Shown here: positions 1 to 7,893 of the stretch, one piece after another
Layout of the letters: every line of letters starts with the position of its first letter
Position numbering within the stretch: position 1 is the stretch's first letter
Assembly: GCA_021297795.1 (NCBI GenBank)
Contig: JAJTGL010000007.1
Coordinates: 1-39,061, forward strand
DNA from: Planctomycetaceae bacterium
GTDB taxonomy: Bacteria; Planctomycetota; Phycisphaerae; Phycisphaerales; SM1A02
DNA: 39,061 nucleotides
Direction of reading: 5' to 3'
Made by a program: the position numbers and the translations under genes
Notes under the pieces: generated by a model
What the model was told of the DNA's origin: nothing
The model's database searches: none
The model's input: the letters and a program-made list of their open reading frames with translations, nothing else

Positions 1-1
1 G

Positions 2-1753
2 GTGCTCGTTCGGCGGGAGTTCGTGCGGGTTGCCGGCGTTGTCTGTGCGTGCACGACGAGCGCTGCGCACGCGCAGTCGGCGATCGCGTTCACCGACGTG
101 ACGGTCGGCAGTGGGCTCGAGTCCTACACGCAGACGCCGAACCATCTCGCGGTGCCGGGGCTGAACGAGTGGATCCTCGGCGGGATCGGCGTTGCCGACT
201 TCACCGGTGACGGCTGGCCGGACATCTTCGTACCGAAGGGCGGTGTCGGCGCCGATCGGCTCTACCGGAACAATGGCAACGGCACCTTCACGAACATCGC
301 ATCGACGATGGGCGTGGCGGCGGTGCATGCCGGGAACGGCGTGTCGTGCGCGGACTACGACCGGGACGGCGACATCGACATCTACATGACGAGCTATGGC
401 CTGGGCAACGACAATCTCGGACAGGCGGGGAAGAACCGCCTCTACCGCAACGATGGCGCGGTGTTCGTGGAGGTGGCGTCGTCGGTTGGTCTCGCGTTCA
501 CATCGCCGACGAGTTCGGTCGGAGACAGCGCCGCGTGGGGCGACTACGACCTCGACGGCGATCTCGATCTCGCGGTCGCGGGCTGGAGTTCGAACGGCGT
601 CGGCAATCGCCTCTTCCGCAACGACGGCGGATCGTTCGTCGACGTGACGGCGCCGACGCTTGGTGTCGTGGCGAGCTGGGGATTCCAACCGACCTTCGTG
701 GATACGACCGGCGATGGATGGCCCGAACTGCTGCTCGCGGCGGATTTCGAGACGAGCCAGGCATGGCGCAACATGCATGGTGGCGTGCTGGCGCTGGCGA
801 CCGATGAGTTTCGGCTCGGCACCGACATGAACGGCATGGGCGCATGCATCGGCGACTTCGATCGCAACGGTTGGCCCGACTACTACGTGACGAGCATCCA
901 TCAGACGCAGCCGCCCGCGGGTTTGAACGGCAACGCGCTCTACATGAACGACGGCTCCGGCCTCATGACGCAGGCGGCCGCCGCGCGTGGATGCGACGAT
1001 GGAGGCTGGGGGTGGGGCGCGATGGCCGCCGATCTCGATCACGACGGATGGGAGGACATCGTCGAGGTGAATGGCAGGAACGCGAGCGAATGGGCGAATG
1101 AGCCCGAGTACATCTACCGGAACACGGGTGGCGGGCAGTTCACGCGGCTTGCGGCGAAGACGGGATTCGCGCTCGCTGCGGATGCGCGCTGCGTGGCGAC
1201 GTGCGATCACGACCGCGACGGCGACCTCGATCTCGTGGTGCTTGTCAACGCTGGTCCGCTCAAGCTGTATCGCAACGATGCGGTCTCGCCGACAGGGGGA
1301 CCGTCGTGACTGATGCTCGATCTGAAGGCGACGGCGTCCTCGCGCGTGGTGACGCACGGCATCGGCGCCGTGGTGTCGTGCACGGTCGGAGGCGAGTCGT
1401 CGCGGCGGTTCGTCCACTCGGGGAGCGGATTCCACTCGAGCTCCGAGCCGGTCGTGCACTTTGGATTTCCCGCGAGCGCCACGATCGCCGAGGAGGTGCG
1501 CATCGACTGGCCGAGCGGGCAGACGACGGTGCTGACCGGCGTGCCGTTGCGTACGCGGGCGACGATCACGGCGCCGGCCGCCGCCGACCTCGACGCCGAC
1601 GGACAGGTCGGCGCATCCGACCTCGGACTCCTGCTTGCCGAATGGGGCGCGACGGATCGCGCGCTGCGCGCGATGCGACGTGCCGATCTCGATCACGACG
1701 GCGTCGTCGGAGCGAGCGATCTCTCGCGGCTCTTGCTTGCGTGGGGAACGTGA
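2..1753 (+). pseudogene. Secreted FG-GAP/VCBS repeat protein with ASPIC/UnbV and dockerin-like C-terminus, interrupted by in-frame TGA
   Basis: A GTG at base 2 opens a reading frame with a signal-peptide-like N-terminus ending in AHA-Q; the true start could lie just outside the window. About seven FG-GAP calcium loops follow (for example DFTGDGWPD, DYDRDGDID, DYDLDGDLD, DHDRDGDLD), as in integrin-like beta-propellers. A TGA at 1307-1309 ends the first 435 residues. The same frame then continues (LMLDLKATASS..., IGAVV, GSGFHSSSEPVVHFGF, IDWPSG), which is the ASPIC/UnbV domain that normally follows these repeats. Two dockerin/EF-hand-like loops (DLDADGQVGASDL and DLDHDGVVGASDL, each closing on WG) end the protein at 1753. 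In this family a Trp is typical just before the ASPIC strand, so TGA probably replaces TGG. The full product would be about 583 residues and extracellular or surface-attached. It may be a pseudogene, a sequencing error or a readthrough case. Confidence 0.8.
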
Positions 1754-1754
1754 G

Positions 1755-1784
1755 CGCGACCGCGGGTCGGATTCCGCGGTCGCG
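1755..1784. terminator. Perfect 11-bp hairpin between convergent genes
   Basis: The arms at 1755-1765 (CGCGACCGCGG) and 1774-1784 are exact reverse complements around an 8-nt loop. It starts one base after the stop of the propeller gene and faces the end of the lipoprotein gene on the other strand. No T-run follows on either strand, so intrinsic termination is uncertain. The position fits a transcript-end or stability structure. Confidence 0.5.
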
Positions 1785-1831
1785 TCGAAGGTGACAGGTT
1801 GTGATCGAGCGGAGAGCCGCGCGGCGGTCGA

Positions 1832-2383
1832 TCAGTCGGTCCAGCCGTTGTAGCCGCCGTTGTAGCCGTTCCATCCGTTTCCGTTGGCCACACCGCGGAA
1901 GGGACCGTAGCCCTGTCGCAGTCCGGTCGGTCCCGTCTGGTAGTTGGGTCCGTACCATCCTGCGCCGCCGCCGCCCGTACCGAGCGGAGCCTGGATGCGG
2001 CCGACGTTGTACGGGCCGAGGTTCCGGTTCTGCACCGGCGCGCCGTAGACCGGCGCCGCGTAGCCGGTGTCGCCGTAGAAGTGGTTGTGGTAGTGGATGT
2101 CGCCGCCGCCCATCTGGGGCTGGAGCTCACCCGGCTGCTGGTTGTAGCCGGTGCCGGCGGGAGTCGCCGCATTCGGATCGCCCTGGCCGGGCTTGCCGAC
2201 GAACGACGAGTCCTGCATGTCGCCCGGCTTTCCCTTGAACGAGGAGTCGGAGTCCTGATCCTGAGCGGAGCCGACCATGCCCATCGCGACGCGCGAGGCG
2301 CCGGGCGTGGCCGATTGGGGACCCGAGGTGCAGGCGGCGAGGACGACGAGGCAGGGCGCGAGGCCGAGGAGCGACCGATTCAT
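1832..2383 (-). CDS. Small Gly/Tyr/Asn-rich lipoprotein, unknown function
   Basis: The protein is 183 residues. I chose the ATG at 2381-2383 because it gives a compact lipoprotein signal: MNRS, a hydrophobic stretch, then lipobox LAAC with Cys18. An in-frame extension upstream is Arg-rich and looks non-coding. The mature protein has two near copies of DSSF(K/V)GKPG, a low-complexity middle (HYHNHFYGDTGY), and a C-terminus rich in Gly, Tyr, Asn and Trp. No enzymatic motif is visible. It is probably anchored in a membrane facing the periplasm or surface. It is divergent from the transketolase gene across 177 bp and convergent with the propeller gene. No family was recognised. Confidence 0.7.
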   Translation of the reverse strand: MNRSLLGLAPCLVVLAACTSGPQSATPGASRVAMGMVGSAQDQDSDSSFKGKPGDMQDSSFVGKPGQGDPNAATPAGTGYNQQPGELQPQMGGGDIHYHNHFYGDTGYAAPVYGAPVQNRNLGPYNVGRIQAPLGTGGGGAGWYGPNYQTGPTGLRQGYGPFRGVANGNGWNGYNGGYNGWTD

Positions 2384-2560
2384 GCCGGGGAAATCGGCCG
2401 GAGCGCTGCCGGGTGGTGAAAGAAAGCCGTCACAAGCCGCTTCCAACCGGGTGGCCCGATCCGCATCCGTGCGGCGGGCCGTACCATCCCGCCCGCCGGA
2501 CCGGACCGCGCGCCCGGGCCGGCGGCACCCCATCTTGAGCGCTCTCCGAAGGGATCACGA

Positions 2561-4687
2561 GTGACCACCGCGACCGCAACCGCTTTCCCGGTCCAGAACG
2601 CCGGCACCCCGATCGGGACTCCCGAGATCGACAATCTCGCGATCAACACGATCCGCACGCTCTCGATGGACGGCGTGCAGGCCGCCGACTCGGGACACCC
2701 CGGCACGCCGATGGCGCTCGCGCCCGTCGCCTACGCGCTGTGGCAGGACATCCTGCGCTACGACCCAGCGGATCCCCTGTGGGCGAACCGCGACCGCTTC
2801 GTCCTGTCGAACGGTCACGCGTCGATGCTCGTCTACTCGCTGCTCTATCTCACGAACGTGCAGCGCGCGGATCATCATGGACATCTCACCGGCGAGCCGA
2901 CGCTCACGCTCGACGACCTGAAGCGCTTCCGCCAGCTCGGTTCGCGCTGCCCGGGCCACCCCGAGTCGCACCTGACCACCGGCGTCGAGACCACGACCGG
3001 CCCGCTCGGGCAGGGCCTCGCGACGAGCGTGGGCATGGCGATGGCCTCGAAGTGGCTGGGTGCGCGCTACAACCGGCCGGGCTATCCGCTGTTCGACTAC
3101 CGCGTGTGGACCATCTGCGGCGACGGCTGCATGATGGAGGGAATCTCGGGCGAGGCCGCGAGCCTTGCGGGCCACCTCGGCCTCTCGAACCTCTGCTGGA
3201 TCTACGACTTCAACCGGATCACGATCGAAGGTTCGACCGACCTCGCGTTCTCGGAGGACGTCGCGACCCGCTTCATGGGATACGGCTGGAACGTGCTGCG
3301 CGTCGGCGATGCGAACGACATCCCGTCGCTCCTGCGCGCGTACCGCACGGCGGAACGCTCGGCGGACAGGCCGACGCTCGTCATCGTCGACAGCCACATC
3401 GGCTACGGCGCGCCGAAGAAGCAGGACACCGCGAGCGCGCACGGCGAGCCTCTGGGCGATGCGGAGATCGCCGCAACGAAGCGTGGCTACGGCTGGCCGG
3501 AGGACGCGAAGTTCCTCGTCCCGGACGGCGTCAAGGAGCGCTTCGCCGAGAAGCTCGGCGCACGCGGTGCGGCGTCGAGCGCCGAGTGGCGCGCGCGCTT
3601 CGAGGCGTACGCGAAGGCGTATCCGTGGCTTGCGAAGGAAGTCGAGACGATGCTCTCGCGCGGGCTGCCCGAGGGTTGGGACAAGGATCTCAAGGCCTTC
3701 CCTGCGGATGCCAAGGGCAACGCCACGCGCAACACCTCCGGTCAGGTGCTCAACCAGATCGCGAAGAACATTCCGTGGATGATCGGCGGCAGCGCCGACC
3801 TCGCGCCCAGCACGAAGACGCTGCTGACCTTCGATGGAGCGGGCACGTTCCAGAAGGGCGCGTTCGCCGGGCGCAATCTCCACTTCGGCATCCGCGAGCA
3901 TGCGATGGCGGCGGTCGTGAACGGCCTGACGCTCTCCGGGCTGCGCGCGTACGGGTCAGGCTTCCTCATCTTCAGCGACTACGCGCGCGGCGGCATCCGC
4001 CTGAGCTCGATCATGGAGCTCCCGGCGCTGCACATCTTCACGCACGACTCGATCTACGTCGGCGAGGACGGCCCGACGCACCAGCCCATCGAGCAGCTCG
4101 TCGGGCTGCGCGCGATTCCCGGCATGCATGTCTTCCGTCCGTGCGACGGCAACGAGGTGATCGCCTGCTGGCGCGCGGCGATGCAGCTGACGCATCATCC
4201 GGCGGCGTTCGCGCTGACGCGCCAGAACCTGCCGACGCTCGACCGATCGCGCTATGCGTCGGAGGACGGCTGCCTGAAGGGTGGCTACGTGCTGTCGGAG
4301 GCCGAGGGCGGCACGCCGGACGTGCTCCTCGTCGGCTCGGGCAGCGAGGTGCACCTTGCGCTCGGCGCGCAGGAGATCCTCGCAAAGGAAGGTGTGAAGG
4401 CGCGCGTGGTGTCGATCCCGTGCACGGCGCTCTTCGATTCGCAGGATGCGGCGTACCGCGAGTCGGTGCTGCCGACGGCGGTGCGCGCGCGCGTGACCTG
4501 CGAGGCCGCGAGCACGATGGGCTGGGATCGCTACGCGGGCCTCGACGGCGAGACGATCGGCATGACGACGTTCGGCGCGAGCGCGCCTGCGAAGGATGTG
4601 GCGAAGCACTTCGGGTTCGCTCCGGAACGTGTTGCCGATGCGGCGCGGCAGTCGCTCGCGCGCGTGCGTGGCGGAGGTGTCCGGTGA
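2561..4687 (+). CDS. tkt: Transketolase
   Basis: Transketolase moves two-carbon ketol units between sugar phosphates in the pentose phosphate pathway, using thiamine diphosphate in the cytoplasm. The product is 708 residues, slightly longer than the usual 660-670. Family motifs are intact: SGHPG near residue 46, GPLGQG, the ThDP/Mg motif GDGCMMEG with DFNRITIEG, the cofactor glutamate in HFGIREHAMAA, and the pyrimidine-domain signatures FSDYARGG and GEDGPTHQP. The start is GTG at 2561, preceded by a weak purine stretch (GAAGGGA). Its TGA overlaps the GTG of rpiB, so the two are probably translationally coupled. A TACCAT hexamer at 2482-2487 could be the -10 of a leadered promoter. Confidence 0.97.
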   Translation: MTTATATAFPVQNAGTPIGTPEIDNLAINTIRTLSMDGVQAADSGHPGTPMALAPVAYALWQDILRYDPADPLWANRDRFVLSNGHASMLVYSLLYLTNVQRADHHGHLTGEPTLTLDDLKRFRQLGSRCPGHPESHLTTGVETTTGPLGQGLATSVGMAMASKWLGARYNRPGYPLFDYRVWTICGDGCMMEGISGEAASLAGHLGLSNLCWIYDFNRITIEGSTDLAFSEDVATRFMGYGWNVLRVGDANDIPSLLRAYRTAERSADRPTLVIVDSHIGYGAPKKQDTASAHGEPLGDAEIAATKRGYGWPEDAKFLVPDGVKERFAEKLGARGAASSAEWRARFEAYAKAYPWLAKEVETMLSRGLPEGWDKDLKAFPADAKGNATRNTSGQVLNQIAKNIPWMIGGSADLAPSTKTLLTFDGAGTFQKGAFAGRNLHFGIREHAMAAVVNGLTLSGLRAYGSGFLIFSDYARGGIRLSSIMELPALHIFTHDSIYVGEDGPTHQPIEQLVGLRAIPGMHVFRPCDGNEVIACWRAAMQLTHHPAAFALTRQNLPTLDRSRYASEDGCLKGGYVLSEAEGGTPDVLLVGSGSEVHLALGAQEILAKEGVKARVVSIPCTALFDSQDAAYRESVLPTAVRARVTCEAASTMGWDRYAGLDGETIGMTTFGASAPAKDVAKHFGFAPERVADAARQSLARVRGGGVR

Positions 4688-5145
4688 AGATCGCCGTCGC
4701 GTCGGACCACGCGGGTTTCGCGCTGAAGGAGTCGATGAAGAAGGAGGTCGAGGCGCTCGGCCATGAGATCGTCGACCTTGGCACGCACTCGAGCGACCCC
4801 GTCGACTACCCGGATTTCGCCGAGCGACTCGGCCTCGCCGTCGTGAGCGGCGAGATCGATCGCGGCATCCTCTTCTGCGGAAGCGGGATCGGCGCAAGCG
4901 TCGCGGCGAACAAGATCCCGGGGGTGCGCGCGGGCAACTGCAGCGACACCTACTCGGCGCACCAGGGCGTCGAGCACGACGCGATGAACGTGCTCGTGCT
5001 CGGCGGGCGCACGGTCGGACCTGCGGTTGCGAGCGAGATGGTGCGTGCGTATCTCGCGGCCGAGTACACGCACGAGGCGCGGCATGAGAAGCGCCTCGCG
5101 AAGGTGCTGGCGATCGAGGCGCGCTACGCGGCAGCGGTGCGCTGA
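4684..5145 (+). CDS. rpiB: Ribose-5-phosphate isomerase B (RpiB/LacAB family)
   Basis: This enzyme interconverts ribose-5-phosphate and ribulose-5-phosphate, the step next to transketolase in the same pathway. The product is 153 residues, normal for the family. The N-terminal SDHAG motif, the active-site Cys in FCGSGIGAS and the EHDAMNVL motif carrying the catalytic His region are all present. The start is the GTG at 4684, which overlaps the tkt stop by four bases (GTGA), a typical coupling arrangement. The gene has no Shine-Dalgarno of its own that stands out. A strong hairpin follows about 50 bp downstream. Confidence 0.95.
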   Translation: MKIAVASDHAGFALKESMKKEVEALGHEIVDLGTHSSDPVDYPDFAERLGLAVVSGEIDRGILFCGSGIGASVAANKIPGVRAGNCSDTYSAHQGVEHDAMNVLVLGGRTVGPAVASEMVRAYLAAEYTHEARHEKRLAKVLAIEARYAAAVR

Positions 5146-5197
5146 GCGCGGCGCGCGCGGTGGTCGATCTCGGCGACCGCCGACACAGGATCAAACG

Positions 5198-5225
5198 ACA
5201 CGGCCCCGCATGCGCGGGGCCGTGT
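5198..5225. terminator. Perfect 12-bp GC-rich hairpin after rpiB
   Basis: The arm ACACGGCCCCGC at 5198-5209 pairs exactly with 5214-5225 around the tetraloop ATGC. It lies between the convergent rpiB and FKBP genes. There is no real T-run on the + strand; on the - strand a short TTTG follows. It is probably a shared, perhaps imperfect, terminator. Confidence 0.6.
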
Positions 5226-5266
5226 GCGTCTGATGTGCGGGTTGTGCGGGCTCTCGATCGCGCGGT

Positions 5267-6196
5267 TCAGCGCGGCGCTGCGCCGGGCGCGGCGGTTCCC
5301 TGGTTGGGGATACCGAGGAGCTCGACGTCGAAGATGAGCGTGGCCTTTGGCGGGATCGCGCCGGGGCGACCGCGCTCGCCGTACGCGAGCTGGTAGGGGA
5401 TGATGAGCTTGCGCTTGCCGCCGACCTTCATCGAGCCGACGCCTTCGGTCCAGCCCTTGATGACGCCGCCGAGCGGGAACTCGACGGGCTGCCCGCGGTC
5501 GACGCTCGAATCGAACTTCGAGCCGTCAACGAGCCAACCGCTGTAGTGGACCTTCACGGTCGCCTGCGCGCCCGAGGGGGCCTCGCCGGTGCCCTCGACG
5601 AGGTCGACGTACTGGAGTTCGGCGGTGGTGCCGTCCGGCATCGCGACCGGCATCTTCTGGACCTCGGCCGTGAACGCGGCGCCCGGGAGACGCGGCTTCT
5701 CGGTGTCGGAGATGATCGTGCCGTCGTTCGCGTTGACGACGACCTCGAACGACTTGCCGCCCTTGTAGATCATGACCGTGGCGGTCGCGGGCTGTGCGCT
5801 GAAGTCAAACTCGGCGAGACGCACGGAGCCGTCGTGCTTCGCAAGCGCTGCCTTGATGGCGGCGCCGATGGTGAGCGTGGGGGCGCTGACGGCGCCGGTG
5901 GCGCCATCGACGACGACCTTGCGCGCGAGTCCGCCGGCGGCGACCGTGATCTCGTACTTGACGGGGTCGACGAGCATCGCGCGCGCGTCGACGGTGGTCG
6001 AGCCCGGCACCGCCGCTTCGGCGAGTTCGACGGCCTTCGCGAGGTCGATCTTGAGCGAGGAGAGCGACTGCTCGACCTCGGCTGGATCGGGCGGGATCGT
6101 GGTGTAGTCGGTCTGGCCGAGGGCGGTGTTGGTGGTCATGGCGGCGACGGAAATGGCGAGGCCGCCGAACGCGGCGAGGAGGTTCTTCGTCAGCAT
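5267..6196 (-). CDS. Exported FKBP-type peptidyl-prolyl isomerase with N-terminal PepSY-like region
   Basis: The product is 309 residues. A signal peptide ([12 protein letters not shown]..., cleavage near ALG-Q at about residue 28) is followed by two PepSY-like repeats at roughly 45-105 and 108-165. Each has helix-strand patterning and ends in a turn like VDGATGAV or VNANDGTI. A complete FKBP domain occupies about 200-300, with [41 protein letters not shown] and LIFDVELL all visible. It should catalyse prolyl isomerisation outside the cytoplasm. PepSY domains often inhibit or chaperone partner domains, so autoregulation is possible (inference). The start ATG at 6194-6196 has AAGGA upstream. 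The gene is convergent with rpiB and divergent from the small lipoprotein gene. Confidence 0.88.
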   Translation of the reverse strand: MLTKNLLAAFGGLAISVAAMTTNTALGQTDYTTIPPDPAEVEQSLSSLKIDLAKAVELAEAAVPGSTTVDARAMLVDPVKYEITVAAGGLARKVVVDGATGAVSAPTLTIGAAIKAALAKHDGSVRLAEFDFSAQPATATVMIYKGGKSFEVVVNANDGTIISDTEKPRLPGAAFTAEVQKMPVAMPDGTTAELQYVDLVEGTGEAPSGAQATVKVHYSGWLVDGSKFDSSVDRGQPVEFPLGGVIKGWTEGVGSMKVGGKRKLIIPYQLAYGERGRPGAIPPKATLIFDVELLGIPNQGTAAPGAAPR

Positions 6197-6247
6197 GGGT
6201 TCCTTCTACGTGGGTTCCGGGGATCCGACTTCGGGTCCGGGGAGGGG

Positions 6248-6259
6248 GATGCTAGCATC
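6248..6259. promoter_or_regulatory. Perfect 12-bp palindrome in divergent promoter region
   Basis: GATGCTAGCATC is self-complementary and sits in the 108-bp gap between the divergent FKBP and small lipoprotein genes. TAGCAT within it could act as a -10 on either strand, or the palindrome could be an operator. No regulator gene is adjacent. Confidence 0.3.
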
Positions 6260-6304
6260 GGCGCGACGTTGCTCCCGTCGAGAGAACCCGCAGGAGGACA
6301 TCGC

Positions 6305-6682
6305 ATGCGAGATCCGTTCCCAATCGAATCCGAGTCGCGCGACCGCCGCGCGCACCATTTCGCCGGTGCGGGCATCCGTGCGGCTTCGTCCGGAAACGTG
6401 GGTGGCATCGCGCCAGACCTCGGTTGGATCCGTCCCACGGCGGTCGCGGTCGCGGTGTGCGCGCTGTTCGCGACCGTTGGCTGCGGTTACACGGGCGACG
6501 CCGAGGTTGAGGAGGAGACCGTGCAGGCTCCACCTCCGCCTGCTCCCGCCGCCGCCGACGCCGCCGAGCCGCCGGCGAGGTCCGCATATGGAAAGGCGAT
6601 GGAGGCGGCGCATCGACTCGAGGACAAGGTCGACGCCTACAACAAGAAGCTCGAGAAGGCGGCCGACGACGTGTTCGAGTGA
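6305..6682 (+). CDS. Small putative lipoprotein with C-terminal coiled coil
   Basis: The product is 125 residues. The ATG at 6305 is chosen because AGGAGG lies at 6292-6297, seven bases upstream. A polar N-terminus of about 45 residues precedes a hydrophobic segment (TAVAVAVCALFATVGC) that resembles a lipobox with Cys near residue 60. That would be an unusually late signal, so a membrane anchor is the alternative. A Pro/Ala linker (QAPPPPAPAAADAAEPP) follows, then a charged helical tail (AHRLEDKVDAYNKKLEKAAD). No family was recognised. An intrinsic terminator starts about 50 bp downstream, so it is probably monocistronic. Confidence 0.7.
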   Translation: MRDPFPIESESRDRRAHHFAGAGIRAASSGNVGGIAPDLGWIRPTAVAVAVCALFATVGCGYTGDAEVEEETVQAPPPPAPAAADAAEPPARSAYGKAMEAAHRLEDKVDAYNKKLEKAADDVFE

Positions 6683-6730
6683 GTTGTCGCGGCCTTCGCG
6701 GCACGTGCAGTCGCCCGTTGGACCGCCGTC

Positions 6731-6767
6731 GGGGCGATCGGCGGATCGGTCGCCCCTCCGTATTTTT
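6731..6767 (+). terminator. Rho-independent terminator
   Basis: The stem GGGGCGA (6731-6737) pairs with TCGCCCC (6750-6756). The T-run TATTTTT follows at 6761-6767. It ends the small lipoprotein transcript just before folE. Confidence 0.75.
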
Positions 6768-6810
6768 GCGTGCGCGGGCTGAATCCGCGGACATGGACTC
6801 GGCGATTCCT

Positions 6811-6837
6811 CCTCGCCTGCCTCGTTGCAGGCGGAGG
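6811..6837 (+). promoter_or_regulatory. Hairpin that sequesters the folE Shine-Dalgarno
   Basis: CCTCGCCTGC at 6811-6820 can pair with GCAGGCGGAGG at 6827-6837 around the loop CTCGTT, with one bulged G. The right arm contains GGAGG (6833-6837), the ribosome-binding site for the folE ATG at 6842. Translation would require this stem to open. Temperature or a trans-acting factor are possible triggers, but nothing in the sequence identifies one. Confidence 0.45.
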
Positions 6838-6841
6838 TTCC

Positions 6842-7534
6842 ATGATCGCTCCCCAGTCGTCGCTGCATCTTGCCCATCACAACCACGCCGACGACGTTGA
6901 CGACTGCTGTGGCGGTGGTGCATCGTGCGGTGTGGCGCCGCGTGCGTATGGCGAGGTCGATCAGCCGCGCATCGCGCGCGCCGTGCGCGAGATTCTCATC
7001 GCGATCGGCGAGGATCCCGACCGTGAGGGAATCATCGAGACTCCGAAGCGCGTGGCCAAGGCCTACGCGGAGCTGTTCCGGGGGCTCCGCGAGGATGCGT
7101 CCACGCATCTGTCGCGCACGTTCGAGCAGGCCTCGGACGAGCTGATCACGGTGACGAACATCAACTTCTTCTCGACGTGCGAGCATCATCTGTTGCCGTT
7201 CCACGGTCAGGCGCATGTCGCGTACGTGCCGGGAAACGGCCGCGTGGTGGGGCTGTCGAAGCTCGCGCGCACGGTCGAGGTGTTCGCGCGGCGTCCTCAG
7301 CTGCAGGAGCGGCTGACCGACCAGATCGCCGACGCGCTCATCGAGCATCTCGATGCGGCGGGCGCCGTGGTGATGGTCGAGGGCGAGCACATGTGCATGA
7401 AGATGCGCGGAGTCCGTTCGCACGACGCACGCATGACGACCTTTGCCCGGCGCGGCATCTTCCGTACCGACGAGCGCCGGGGCGCGGAGACGGTGCAGCT
7501 GGTGCGCGACCTCGCGGCGCGTCCGCGCTGCTGA
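6842..7534 (+). CDS. folE: GTP cyclohydrolase I
   Basis: FolE converts GTP to 7,8-dihydroneopterin triphosphate, the first committed step toward folate and other pterins, in the cytoplasm. From ATG 6842 (GGAGG four bases upstream) the product is 230 residues. An upstream GTG at 6770 would add a hydrophobic stretch out of place in a cytoplasmic enzyme. The zinc ligands are visible in [13 protein letters not shown] and [12 protein letters not shown], and the family signatures [17 protein letters not shown] and [14 protein letters not shown] are intact. The N-terminus carries an extra His/Cys-rich stretch (HLAHHNH and CCGGGASC) not typical of FolE, perhaps metal-binding. It is flanked by two terminators, so it is probably monocistronic. 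Confidence 0.95.
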   Translation: MIAPQSSLHLAHHNHADDVDDCCGGGASCGVAPRAYGEVDQPRIARAVREILIAIGEDPDREGIIETPKRVAKAYAELFRGLREDASTHLSRTFEQASDELITVTNINFFSTCEHHLLPFHGQAHVAYVPGNGRVVGLSKLARTVEVFARRPQLQERLTDQIADALIEHLDAAGAVVMVEGEHMCMKMRGVRSHDARMTTFARRGIFRTDERRGAETVQLVRDLAARPRC

Positions 7535-7568
7535 GACACGCGACGCGCGAAACAGACGACACCTTTGG

Positions 7569-7605
7569 AAAGGCGCCCCGGTGAAACCGGGGCGCCTTTC
7601 TTTGG
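7569..7605. terminator. Strong bidirectional intrinsic terminator
   Basis: A perfect 14-bp stem (7569-7582 with 7586-7599) and a GAA loop are followed by a T-rich tail (TTTCTTT). The arms begin AAA and end TTT, so the structure also works on the - strand. It closes folE and can serve the aminopeptidase operon that ends at 7894. Confidence 0.85.
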
Positions 7606-7893
7606 GGCGCGCGGGCGCGGGTTGCGAGGCCGGCCCCCAACCCGCGCCGCGCTGACCCCTGCGTCTGACCCGTGCCGCGCAGTTGGCGGGTACAAGCGGG
7701 TACGAGCGGGTCGTTGCCCGGCACCGATCGACCGCGACGGAAGTTCAGCCGCTGCATGAGTTGCGTCGAAGCGAGTCGGTGCCGGGAAGGTGGCGGGGAC
7801 GGGCGAGTACGAGCGGGTGGCTCGTCGGCACGGGACCGCCCTCGTCGGCATCGGTCCGCCGCGGCACGGGACCCTGAACGCGACGCGCTCCTT
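7606..7893. repeat. Non-coding spacer with degenerate direct and inverted repeats
   Basis: No convincing gene lies in this spacer. A 41-bp unit at 7684-7724 (TGGCGGGTACAAGCGGGTAC...) recurs at 7791-7831 with about 32 of 41 bases matching. An 11-bp inverted pair, CCCGGCACCGA near 7718 and TCGGTGCCGGG near 7776, lies between and around them. GGCACGGGACC appears twice, near 7827 and 7863. Short direct GCGGGTAC/GAGCGGGT words give a locally iterated pattern. It looks like an intergenic repeat family rather than a promoter. Confidence 0.5.

Noticed and set aside
6770-6841. Longer FolE starting at GTG 6770
   Set aside because: It would begin three bases after a terminator T-run and add a membrane-like stretch to a cytoplasmic enzyme.
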